Below are positions 56,083 to 64,000 of a stretch of 64,000 bases of DNA, one piece after another; the stretch's first letter is position 1; each line of letters opens with the position of its first letter. The notes under the pieces are model-generated. The model saw only the letters and a program-made list of their open reading frames with translations, was not told the origin of the DNA and did not search any database. Both the position numbers and the translations under genes were made by a program. This DNA is from Botrytis cinerea B05.10 (Eukaryota > Ascomycota > Leotiomycetes > Helotiales > Sclerotiniaceae), in the NCBI RefSeq assembly GCF_000143535.2, contig NC_037319.1, positions 2,355,277 to 2,419,276 on the forward strand. The letters are read 5' to 3'.

Positions 56083-59000
56083 ATGTTTGTTATATATTTT
56101 AAGCGGAATTATCAATCCCCATTGCATCAAGCGGAATTGCTTCAGGCTCAATTACTTCAATCGCAATTGAACCCCGCTTCAAGGCTCACTCCTGAAGCTT
56201 TAAATTTCGAAGGGATTCCTGATGCAGTAGATATTGAAGGGAGCTTTGAAATTGATACAAGCAATCAGAATGGCTCCCCTTATTTCGAGCGCTATTCTGA
56301 GAGCAGCAATCCATTGCCAACTATTGAGATTCGAAAGGCATTGTCTGATGCGGATTTTGCTTTTGACGAAGAGTACTACTCCACTGATGATGATGAAATA
56401 GAAGTTAGCAATGAGGAGGCAAGGGAGGCAGCGCAAGAGTTAATTGATCTTGGAAATCAAATTGAAGTGGGAAGTGAAGTGGATAGCGATCCTTTTGGTG
56501 AAATATCTGATCCTTACTCTTTCAATGCGTTCGATCACTTCTGTGCTCACTTTAGAAATGGATTTTTTTGTGAGGAAGTTGAACATGAAAAGATATTTCA
56601 AAAGCATCATGAGGAAATGTTTAGGAGCGGCCAATCTCACTCCAATCATTGCATCAACCTTCGTCAATTTGCAATTGAAAGAAATCCATATCGGGAGCAA
56701 AACGAGATTCCAAATTATCTCGGCAAAAGGCACCTTCAACGTGGAAAGGAGATATTCACAGCATCAAATTTGCCACGTCAAACTTCAAGCAATCATTCCC
56801 TGATGGTGGATCACTTAAGTGAAAGGCAACTTCGCACTATCTATGAAGGCACCTATCATCTTTCGCGTATACAAAGCAATCAAGGTTTTGGAGTTACTGA
56901 TCGCTCTTTTGAACGAGCCGAATCAGTTGCAGAGCCCCTCAGCGATGACGAATATTGCATTGATTCAACTCGCACCAAGCCCCCTACATTGTGCATGTTG
57001 AATCATGAGCTTGAGGTTTCAGCAGAGCAAACCCCTACAATTACTGTAGATATTGATAGTATGTGTGGGGAATTCAAAAGTTTAGCTGCGATTAAAACTG
57101 GGTGGATTTACTACCCTTATACGAATGCTCCATTAACAGGTCGCACCCATGGCGTTTACATCAAAATTCCCTACAATTTGCCCTTTGATTCAGATGATCA
57201 CTATTTAGCAATTGCTGATTTGAACCCCTTTCGATTCGATGCAGAGCACGCTTTGTTGCTCTCCCCGGAAAAGATTCCTCATATTTTTTTCGGCAAACTT
57301 CACGATTGGAGCTCCATCAATATCTACCTGCTTTTCCCCAACATCTTCTTTCACCGAAGGAAGGGCCTGAAGAAATCTCAGGAAAAGCACATTTCTATTT
57401 ACCTTAGTGACGATCAACGCAAAATCCTACACGAGGAGGTGATCCACCCTGCAATGAGCTTCGCCTTTGATCATCACACGTCGGAATCTATACCCTCTCA
57501 CTGGGAAACCATGAAAGCTCACGCAAATGCGCACGGCACAGAGCAAAATCGCCTTCGCGGGTCTCAATCTCGCTTTCAATCACTTGGCTATCGAATTAAT
57601 CCAAATCAAAGCGATCAATTTGATACCTTTACTCGCGAGTGCTATCGCTTAATTGAAGCATTGGAATTAGTTGATTTTTACGGCTTGCGATTATATTTCA
57701 ATGGAAAGGGCTTTAAAGATTCGGAACGTCAACCTTCATTCTCTCAATTGCACGAAACCTGGGGCGCGCGATGGAGCAAGCAGTTCAATAATGCCTTTAT
57801 TCCAATGGATCGCTGCTGGTTGGACCTTGGGCGGCAGTTCACACCGGTGAAGAATAGCAATTTTGATGAGCTCACTATGCTTTGGAAGCCATGCTGCATC
57901 AAGAAATATTACGATGAGCGAGCCACAAAATGTAAAACCCGCTCCACGCTTCCTTTGGAAATATTCAACCTCGGTGGCTGCCGGGATATTATTTCTGCTA
58001 CCATGACTGCACGGAAAGGGTCCAAGCAAGCTGTTGGTGGAGCTTGCTACAGTCAATTTTACACCAGATCAAAAATGCACTTTGTCACTTCCACTGTCGA
58101 AGTCTTTCAAAGTAGGGATATTGATGCTTTAGCATATGGATCAGCGCAATTGAAAGCTGTTGGCAGCGCTGGAAAAAGTAAAATGCCCACATTTCAAAAT
58201 GCTGCTGATGCTTACATCAATGGAGTCAACCGCACAGATCTTGGAATTGATGAAATTGAGAAAACCTCCTGCGAACCTCGAGAGGAGCATCGAATTCGCG
58301 CTGATATTTGCTTTTCCTTATTGCGAGAATTGGCTGATCAAGAGAAAAGTGAATGGGGTAGTGAAAATTCACAAGGGAGCGTTAGCGGGATGGGGGGTGA
58401 GAATTTCGCAAATGATCTTACATTCAATAGTGAAAGTCTTGCGAGAAGTGCAAATTCAAGTGAAGGGGGCGGTTCGCAGAATGGCATTAGGGATTGGGAA
58501 ATCAATTTTCTTGCACCTAGCGATGCTCGCTACTCTAGCTCAATTCCACTCCGCGCAAAGGAAACTATGTACGAAGCTAAATTGCGAAGCGAATATTTCA
58601 GAGTGCAACGAGGGAATTTCCCCAATCAACATTCTATCGCTCGCCACCTCCCTTTTTGGATTGTTCAATCTCCCATCTTTGCCTCATTTCTGCGCTCAAA
58701 TGTTAATAAAGCCTTGATGGGATTCGAGCATGTTTTATCAACCTTGAATCACGAAGTTGTGAAACAATCAGCGACAGCTACTGCATTGATGTTCTTGGAA
58801 CTGATTCGAAATAGCGTTTTGTGTAAAAATATTAAGGGCGCTCCACATCTTTATCAGAATCATTGGAATCGCAGGGAGTCCAATCAAATCATTAATCGCA
58901 GAGAGGGGCTTGCTTTAAATCAACAATTTTATGGAATGGGAATGGAGCGGCAAATGATGAAGTTTGGGTACGCATACTTTTGCCCCAAAGTGGATTTCAG

Positions 59001-59955
59001 AGCATTTCGCATCCTAGATTCATTCAGCAAAGGGTTTTTTCCCGAGCGGCCAGATTTTGTCAAGGCTCTTGCGAAAAAGAGATTGCATGCATTTAAGGTC
59101 TGGGAGGTTGATTCGATAATTGATCAAATTCAAGAGTGGTTTGAATCCATTTCCCCTAGCGATTCTCTCGCTTGGCGCCAGCATCAAGCCATCTTGGAAT
59201 TTTGCACAGGGCTGATGATGATCGCCTATCGATGCGATGTTTGGGCGCAGCTGGATAGCAATAAAACTTTAAAACACCACTCCCATTCCATTTTGGAAAA
59301 GCTCATCTCGGGGCAAGTGTCCATAACATTTGATAATATTACTCAGTATGTTAGGGACCTTCCCGAGTGCCCTTCCAGCCCAGATTTGCATACTAGCAAT
59401 GCTATATTTCACAAGGGAAATTTTTTGCACGTTCTCGATTATCTCTTTGGCATTAATGATGATTGGGTTGAGCCGAGTGGAAAGGTTCGAAAGCGCGATC
59501 ATTGGAAGAATAAGCCCTTTCGCATAGCGTATCGAAGGGTTTTTAGATTGATTGGAGAGAGGCTAGGTCGCGAAGCGCAAAGCGATTGGCAATATCAATT
59601 CTATTGTGTAGTTCACGCTACCAATCCATTACTACCAAACCCTGATACTACTCAATTGCTTTCTCGAAAAAAGAATAATAAAGGGTATTCTTGGTTGGCC
59701 TGGAATTGGATTGAAGACTTTCCACCTGCCGCATGCAAATCTGGCCCAATCTCAGTTCAAGTTTTGATGCAACAGACTTCGTATCATCGCGGGCCCAAGG
59801 TCACTCACTGCAATCCAACAAAGAACAATTCCAATTCCCATTTCAGAGGGGTCCCTCCCAAGCTCACTTTTGAAACGGAGTTTCTCCCCTACCCTTTGAC
59901 GGATATGGATCGCATTATGAAAACAAAGTGGGTTGCAAAATTAGACAGCCCTTAA
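56083..59955 (+). CDS. Large protein of unknown function, 1290 residues, element hallmark
   Basis: A single 3.9 kb open exon. The first usable ATG is 56083; the true start may be upstream through splicing. No known domain. Residues 1-250 are acidic and disordered. The globular core begins at about 300 (G-W-I-Y-Y-P-Y, then F-Y-G-L-R-L-Y-F-N-G-K near 540). Notable motifs are D-R-C-W-L-D-L-G-R-Q-F at about 577-587, W-K-P-C-C-I-K-K-Y-Y-D at about 604, and R-E-E-H-R-I at about 734. From memory these resemble multi-copy uncharacterised proteins of filamentous ascomycetes having D-[VI]-G-K-E and R-E-E-x-R-I motifs, which appear transposon-associated. That resemblance is unchecked. The C-terminal third is Trp-rich. 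No D-D-E, H-x-H or RT motif could be assigned. Confidence 0.72.
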   Translation: MFVIYFKRNYQSPLHQAELLQAQLLQSQLNPASRLTPEALNFEGIPDAVDIEGSFEIDTSNQNGSPYFERYSESSNPLPTIEIRKALSDADFAFDEEYYSTDDDEIEVSNEEAREAAQELIDLGNQIEVGSEVDSDPFGEISDPYSFNAFDHFCAHFRNGFFCEEVEHEKIFQKHHEEMFRSGQSHSNHCINLRQFAIERNPYREQNEIPNYLGKRHLQRGKEIFTASNLPRQTSSNHSLMVDHLSERQLRTIYEGTYHLSRIQSNQGFGVTDRSFERAESVAEPLSDDEYCIDSTRTKPPTLCMLNHELEVSAEQTPTITVDIDSMCGEFKSLAAIKTGWIYYPYTNAPLTGRTHGVYIKIPYNLPFDSDDHYLAIADLNPFRFDAEHALLLSPEKIPHIFFGKLHDWSSINIYLLFPNIFFHRRKGLKKSQEKHISIYLSDDQRKILHEEVIHPAMSFAFDHHTSESIPSHWETMKAHANAHGTEQNRLRGSQSRFQSLGYRINPNQSDQFDTFTRECYRLIEALELVDFYGLRLYFNGKGFKDSERQPSFSQLHETWGARWSKQFNNAFIPMDRCWLDLGRQFTPVKNSNFDELTMLWKPCCIKKYYDERATKCKTRSTLPLEIFNLGGCRDIISATMTARKGSKQAVGGACYSQFYTRSKMHFVTSTVEVFQSRDIDALAYGSAQLKAVGSAGKSKMPTFQNAADAYINGVNRTDLGIDEIEKTSCEPREEHRIRADICFSLLRELADQEKSEWGSENSQGSVSGMGGENFANDLTFNSESLARSANSSEGGGSQNGIRDWEINFLAPSDARYSSSIPLRAKETMYEAKLRSEYFRVQRGNFPNQHSIARHLPFWIVQSPIFASFLRSNVNKALMGFEHVLSTLNHEVVKQSATATALMFLELIRNSVLCKNIKGAPHLYQNHWNRRESNQIINRREGLALNQQFYGMGMERQMMKFGYAYFCPKVDFRAFRILDSFSKGFFPERPDFVKALAKKRLHAFKVWEVDSIIDQIQEWFESISPSDSLAWRQHQAILEFCTGLMMIAYRCDVWAQLDSNKTLKHHSHSILEKLISGQVSITFDNITQYVRDLPECPSSPDLHTSNAIFHKGNFLHVLDYLFGINDDWVEPSGKVRKRDHWKNKPFRIAYRRVFRLIGERLGREAQSDWQYQFYCVVHATNPLLPNPDTTQLLSRKKNNKGYSWLAWNWIEDFPPAACKSGPISVQVLMQQTSYHRGPKVTHCNPTKNNSNSHFRGVPPKLTFETEFLPYPLTDMDRIMKTKWVAKLDSP

Positions 59956-60360
59956 TAAAATTTTCAATAGGATTTCGGGACAGATTTTGAAAAAAAAAAA
60001 AAATGGTAAAAGGTACTCTTAGATAAAGTTGCGATTGCTTTAGTATAAATTGAATTAGGATAAAGGAGCAATGAGTTTTTCCTTTCCATAAAAAGAATTC
60101 CGCGAGCTTTGCACAAGGGAAGCTTCACCTGCAGCCCCCCACCATTTTTGCATTTCTCAAGCCGGGCTCGAAAAATGATTTGCCTCACTATAGCTGCAGG
60201 CCCCGCACAGAAAATCAACTAGCACATATACAATTCATATCGTTATAAAGATAAATAAAAACAAATTAGAAAATATATATAATTACTATTTCATTAATTC
60301 CAAACCCTTCCTCCCTTCTATATTGCTCACACAAAAATTAAGCTGCCGGCTCCCACCTCA
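59956..60360. other. Intergenic between convergent genes
   Basis: Contains a 14-base A-run at about 59989-60002 and site 3 of the CCGGGCTCGAAAAAT word. No ORF. Confidence 0.5.
60161..60176 (+). repeat. GCCGGGCTCGAAAAAT word, site 3
   Basis: Identical to site 2 over 16 bases and preceded by TTTCTCAA. It lies in the 405 bp gap between the convergent large gene and the minus-strand paralogue. Confidence 0.8.
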
Positions 60361-61776
60361 TCACTCACCCCTCGATTCGTTTGGAGCGCCATCAGCCCTT
60401 TCTTCATCATTGCTACAATTCCATTCTTTATGGACCTCATCAATCGCTCCTTCAGAATCCAAAAACTCAAAATTGAATCCCCCACTACCAATGTATTGTG
60501 ATATTGATTCAGTTTCGCCCCAATCAATTGATACATTAGATTCATTTATGGGCTGGAGTGCATTGTTATGTGATAGGGGTGCACTATCAAAGCCCAATGT
60601 TGCATTTGAAGGGTTTGGATTTGGTTCGAAGTTATTGAAAAGACCAAATGGAGTGAGATCTGATATCGAGTCGATTATTGGAGGCTGCAATTGATCTGAG
60701 GATTGCAATTGATCAAAGAGTTGCAATTGATCAGAGGGCTGCTGTTGATTAACAGAGTGCTGATCGAAGGGCCGTTGCTGATTTAAGTCGGGGGCTGCGC
60801 TCATTAATATTTCTGAAAGTTCAGCATTGGACAGCTGATTCCAGGCTGGCGATAAATTAAAGTCAGGTGTGAGGTCTCGAAAATCTCTCCCTGATAAATC
60901 AGCAACTCTTAAGCCGCTATTGCTTAAATGCTGACTTTCCGATATCGCACAGGAGGCACTCCCTTTCCCTTTCCATCTAGAATTTTCCCCCTCTTGCAAC
61001 AAATTCCCTTGCAACAAATCACTATGAAAAAAATTCCCTTCATATCCCATACCATCCAGCCAATCGCCTCCTAGTATAGCATCTATCCCTCTATAAACCT
61101 CCCCTCCTTCCCCTGCATCGTTAACCCCTTCAAAACCCCTCAATTCATTGCCCCCTACATCAATTTTCTTTGCATCCTTCACACTGATAGCTTTAGGATA
61201 TATTGCGCCATCGCCATCAAGTTGATTCGTGACATCGGGTGCTCTTATACGCGTCAGAGCACTGTTGACGAAATCATCGCAACTTTTTTTCGAGTTATTG
61301 ACGTTGGTGCGACGATATTGCAAATCATCCTTTTCTCTATCAGCATACAAGTGATGCTTTAGCCATGATTGATGAGCGCCCGATTTTTTCATAGATTTCA
61401 AATTGAATTCCGATCGGGCCCATTGATTTAAAATCGCTTCCTCAATTCGAAAACCAGAATGACCGCAGAGTAAACGCCCTGCATGATATATTGGTTTTCC
61501 GTCGGGGCCATTGAACGGCTCCCCAACGTGAGGAAGCACCTTGCGCAATTTCATATTTTTCGTAAAGGGCCATTGCAATAAGGAGCCCTCCCACTTTTTA
61601 ATAATTCCAATGCTCTCCGCCAAAAAGAAAATCCCCAAGACGTAATCGGAAACTATCTCCTTGGCGTATTGACCATCCTTCAATCGATTGATCGCGTCAC
61701 CAATGTGGATTGTTCCTGGAGTGGGGTTCCAAATGGCGCGATTGGCATCTTCCTCTTTCGTTGCTTTTGGTGTCAT
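60361..61776 (-). CDS. Paralogue A of a two-member unknown family (471 residues)
   Basis: Intron-less. The first 175 residues align with the gene at 63.2 kb: I-W-[ND]-P-x-P-G-T-I-H-x-x-D-A-I-N, Y-A-K-[ED]-[IL]-[VI]-S-D-Y, then Q-W-P-F-x-K-x-M-K-[LI]-R-K and H-[VI]-G-x-P-F-x-G-P-D-G-K, followed by [AE]-G-R-[LI]-L and a D-R-E-K/N-R-S-S region. Function unknown. The C-terminal 300 residues are polar, with an S-D-Q-L-Q / F-D-Q-L-Q repeat near 355-375, and end in an acidic stretch with spaced aromatics (W-G-E-T-E-S-I-S-Q-Y, F-N-F-E-F-L-D-S-E), which by composition could be a transcription-activation-like tail. Confidence 0.72.
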   Translation of the reverse strand: MTPKATKEEDANRAIWNPTPGTIHIGDAINRLKDGQYAKEIVSDYVLGIFFLAESIGIIKKWEGSLLQWPFTKNMKLRKVLPHVGEPFNGPDGKPIYHAGRLLCGHSGFRIEEAILNQWARSEFNLKSMKKSGAHQSWLKHHLYADREKDDLQYRRTNVNNSKKSCDDFVNSALTRIRAPDVTNQLDGDGAIYPKAISVKDAKKIDVGGNELRGFEGVNDAGEGGEVYRGIDAILGGDWLDGMGYEGNFFHSDLLQGNLLQEGENSRWKGKGSASCAISESQHLSNSGLRVADLSGRDFRDLTPDFNLSPAWNQLSNAELSEILMSAAPDLNQQRPFDQHSVNQQQPSDQLQLFDQLQSSDQLQPPIIDSISDLTPFGLFNNFEPNPNPSNATLGFDSAPLSHNNALQPINESNVSIDWGETESISQYIGSGGFNFEFLDSEGAIDEVHKEWNCSNDEERADGAPNESRGE

Positions 61777-62148
61777 ATTTATTGATTGGTAGATTGAAGT
61801 TAAATTATTTAAACGGAGGAGCGCGCAGGTTGAAGTGTGAAAGTGGAAAGCGCGATGGAATGTGAAAGAAAATTTAATTAAGTAAGGAGGCCTTTGGTGA
61901 ATCTCGCACAGTGCTTGATGGCGTTTATAGCTGAAGCAAAAATAAATCTAAGGATTCACTCACTTCCTCTTATATATCAATTCGCTTAAATTATATCATG
62001 AGCTGCCCCTTGACCGCCCAATTTATTAAAGATTTATATTTTTGATTCAATTCTTGATCAAATTTCAAGCTTGTAATTCATTCCCTTGATTCAAGCGATT
62101 CCAATAATAAATTTCAGTTTCATTATTCAAATAATCAATTATCGCTTT
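61777..62148. other. Intergenic within the candidate element
   Basis: AT-rich promoter side of paralogue A. No ORF. Confidence 0.5.
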
Positions 62149-62421
62149 CTATCGACTCCCCCTCCGCTTCCCTTCGGCTTTTTCTTGCCCCGCTTCCAAT
62201 GCAATTGACGACTGCATTGGCCCCTTGCCCCCTACTGTCTTTCTTAACCCTTTCCACGATGTATCTCGCGGCTTCCTTATCCTCTCTTCGCCTTCCGAAC
62301 TCGAATCATTTTCCGAGCTCTCCTTCCCCAAATCATCCTGCCTGCCGCCCCTACCCCCATCACTTTCTTCACCTCCCTCACCATCACTCCCTGAGAAATC
62401 TATTCGATTGCTCAATGATTT
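62149..62421 (-). CDS. Minus-one frame continuation of paralogue B (acidic tail)
   Basis: An open frame without its own ATG that begins exactly where a -1 shift on GGGGGGA (62427-62421) would enter it: K-S-L-S-N-R-I-D-F-S-G-S-D-G-E-G-G-E-E-S-D-G-G, then S-S-E-G-E-E-R-I-R-K-P-R and a basic end. The acidic, glycine/serine-rich make-up would complement the basic stretch before it. It could also be a pseudogene tail or a spliced exon. Confidence 0.4.
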   Translation of the reverse strand, partial: KSLSNRIDFSGSDGEGGEESDGGRGGRQDDLGKESSENDSSSEGEERIRKPRDTSWKGLRKTVGGKGPMQSSIALEAGQEKAEGKRRGSR

Positions 62422-63197
62422 CCCCCCAAATTCCGCTCGCGCAACTCCACCCCCACTTGCCCCACTCCTCTCGCTTCCCTCTTCACTCCCTTCCCCCCCT
62501 TCACTCTCGCCCCCGCTTCACTCTCGCTTCGACATTTTCGTCGCTTGCGCTTCGCTTTCTTTTCCCCCTTTCGCCACCGCCGCTTGCCCACCTTCAATTT
62601 CAACTCCACTTTCAGCAATCCAAATTCATTGTAAACGCGATTGCCATCACCTTGAGCTTGGGAATCAGGCCCTATCGCTTTTGGAGATGTAGGATCATTA
62701 ATAAATTGCTCGCAAGCAATCTTATTATTCAAACCCAAGCGATTGTGGTAGGTGATGGCATTTGAGCTTCGATTGGCAAATAAATGGGTGGCAAGCCAGG
62801 TCCTATAGTTTGGGTGGTTGTGAATTTGCTGAAAAGTCAGAGGCGATAGCTCCAGATGGGATAGCGCATCTGGATCCCTCTCACCATGCAGAATGCGACC
62901 TTCATGCTGCAGGATCTTTCCATCAGGGCCTGTAAAAGGGTGACCGATATGTGGGATCCCCTTTCGGATTTTCATCCCTTTGACAAACGGCCATTGAAAG
63001 AGCCCGCATTCCCAAACCAAAGCATGCTTTGTTTCTTTGGCTAAAATGAGAAGGCCTTGGAGGTAATCCGAAATTAAATCTTTAGCGTACATGCCATCCT
63101 TTGCGTAATTGATCGCATCGCGATAGTGAATTGTTCCTGGTTTGGGGTCCCAAATCCGTCGCGCAGCCAATTCTGCAAAAGTAGGTACCTTGGTCAT
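62412..63197 (-). CDS. Paralogue B of the two-member unknown family (261 residues in zero frame)
   Basis: Intron-less from ATG 63197. Residues about 14-180 match paralogue A (I-W-D-P-K-P-G-T-I-H, Y-A-K-D-L-I-S-D-Y, Q-W-P-F-V-K-G-M-K-I-R-K, H-I-G-H-P-F-T-G-P-D-G-K, E-G-R-I-L-H). Residues 200-255 are very basic (K-V-G-K-R-R-W-R-K-G-E-K-K-A-K-R-K-R-R-K), unlike A. The zero frame stops at 62412, three codons after a run of six Gs, whereas the -1 frame stays open for about 89 more codons to 62149. Either the tail was lost by a one-base change or it is reached by frameshifting. Confidence 0.7.
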   Translation of the reverse strand: MTKVPTFAELAARRIWDPKPGTIHYRDAINYAKDGMYAKDLISDYLQGLLILAKETKHALVWECGLFQWPFVKGMKIRKGIPHIGHPFTGPDGKILQHEGRILHGERDPDALSHLELSPLTFQQIHNHPNYRTWLATHLFANRSSNAITYHNRLGLNNKIACEQFINDPTSPKAIGPDSQAQGDGNRVYNEFGLLKVELKLKVGKRRWRKGEKKAKRKRRKCRSESEAGARVKGGKGVKREARGVGQVGVELRERNLGGNH

Positions 63198-64000
63198 TGT
63201 AAATTAGGAGCGGGCAACAAAGTTTCACGCAATTTAGATTCTTGGAATTTCCAATGCAAAGGGAGTGGGAGGCTTGGAATGTGGAAAAAGTAGGTGAGAA
63301 TTGGATTGTGTGAGGGAAAGCTTTGGAGGCGCTTGAGGAAAAAAGTGAAATATCAAAGGGGTAATGGATTCATTTATCTTAGTATCCACATTTGAAGGAA
63401 GGGGGCGGCGCTCATAGAATTGAAGCCATTTTCCTCCCTTGAGCTATCAAATTGCTTTTTTCGCAAACGCTTAATTGCACATAAATCAATCAACTTTTCC
63501 AAACTTTTCCATTCCTTCGTTGACAAACAAATTGAAAGATACCTCGAGCAACCAATTGGAGCTTCCCCGCACCCGCGTCTACCCTTGAATTTGTTTTGGT
63601 GGCCAATGGGAAAGATCTCAATTTCTCCCATGGAAAGCTACATTGCTGCAAGCAACCGCGTTTCATTTTTCATATCGCCATTCAGTTTTGGGCCAACATT
63701 GCAGGCGCCTTCCGCCAGCCCTTGGCCGGCTCAACAAAAAGCAAAGCGATTGATTAGTGACGCCGTTTGCGTGGGGTTTGTTTGAATCAATTATTTCACT
63801 TGACAGTGAAATGTAGAGATGTAGGGCGTTCCATAATCGCTTTTTATTTTCCTCAATTGAAATAAATATTAATCAAATTTCTCAAGGTTGATAGATTGCT
63901 TATGCTCCACCCCTTTATCCGCTCTAACGCTTGCTGCGCCTAATTCAACTCGCTCGCTATTGTTGCGCTGTCATTAGCAAGCCGTGCACGGATCAAAAAA
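63198..64000. other. Upstream of paralogue B to the window edge
   Basis: A plus-strand frame ending at 63785 (about 120 codons, no ATG before its middle, W-W-P-M-G-K-I-S-I-S-P) overlaps a minus-strand frame at 63631-63374. Neither is convincing. The last bases (CAAGCCGTGCACGGATC then As) show no terminal repeat that could be recognised. Confidence 0.3.

Larger units (their letters stand above)
50800..64000. mobile_element. Candidate multi-gene mobile or accessory element
   Basis: A compact block with its own style: CAATTG/GCGAATT-rich, and genes with few introns. It begins after the satellite block and reaches the window edge. It holds five plus-strand genes (52.0, 53.0, 54.3, 55.4 and 56.1 kb) converging on two minus-strand paralogues (61.8 and 63.2 kb), with CCGGGCTCGAAAAAT words at 51877, 56012-56030 and 60161. 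No terminal repeats or target duplication could be defined within the window, and no known transposase or integrase was recognised. The call is an inference from layout, repeats and unfamiliar proteins. Confidence 0.35.

Noticed and set aside
63374..63785. Overlapping plus and minus ORFs at the right edge
   Set aside because: Neither has a good start or motif, and they are mirror frames of each other.
50800..64000. LTR retrotransposon, Helitron or Starship
   Set aside because: No reverse transcriptase, RNase H, integrase, Rep/helicase or DUF3435 tyrosine-recombinase motifs could be found in the visible genes, and no LTRs or Helitron ends were seen. Absence within this window does not exclude parts beyond base 64000.

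Overview
The window is nuclear DNA of a filamentous ascomycete. The genes are split by short (about 50-70 bp) GT..AG introns, there is one intron-less elongator tRNA-Met, and the recognisable proteins are typical of plant-associated Pezizomycotina (GH28 pectinase, secreted LysM protein, UstYa-like/DUF3328 protein, fungal IFI6-like protein). The overall look (AT-rich, Botrytis/Sclerotinia-like) suggests Leotiomycetes, but that is inference. All exon models were read by eye from splice signals and reading frame; none was checked against transcripts.

1-12 kb: a 5'-complete GH28 enzyme running off the left edge, a frame-broken flavin monooxygenase, a UstYa-like gene, a decayed membrane-protein gene, tRNA-Met(CAT), a LysM effector-like gene and a small IFI6/ISG12-like membrane protein. 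The broken monooxygenase beside the UstYa-like gene looks like the remains of a small secondary-metabolite (possibly RiPP) cluster. At 11.5-11.8 kb lies a relic of a SNF2-like helicase related to the intact gene at 34-37.5 kb.

12-38 kb: probably lineage-specific genes. There are two proteins of unknown function at 13.4-15.9 kb, a 760-residue protein, a 1146-residue heptad-like repeat protein, and three paralogues sharing a [YI]-[VI]-P-L-x-G-[ST]-S ... Y-R-P-R-D-P N-terminus (19.5, 26.1 and 28.3 kb). A NADAR-domain protein and a SNF2-like ATPase stand head to head across a repeat-rich 1.9 kb spacer. A short word, CGAG(G/A)ATA(A/G), recurs upstream of most of these genes and inside their promoter tandem repeats.

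38-52 kb: a gene-poor satellite block. It holds a decayed ~165 bp array, a ~310 bp array in which every unit carries a ~51 bp inverted-repeat module (GTTCTAAAC ... GTTTAGAAC), two long G-runs, a chimeric C-to-T-decayed copy of two upstream loci, and a clean 224 bp higher-order repeat.

52-64 kb: a compact set of unfamiliar genes. Five lie on the plus strand, including a 1290-residue protein, and converge on two minus-strand paralogues. The set shares an unusual base style and a recurring CCGGGCTCGAAAAAT word that is also related to the neighbouring satellite. This is the best candidate for an undescribed system, most likely a multi-gene mobile element. No transposase, integrase or reverse transcriptase was recognised in it.
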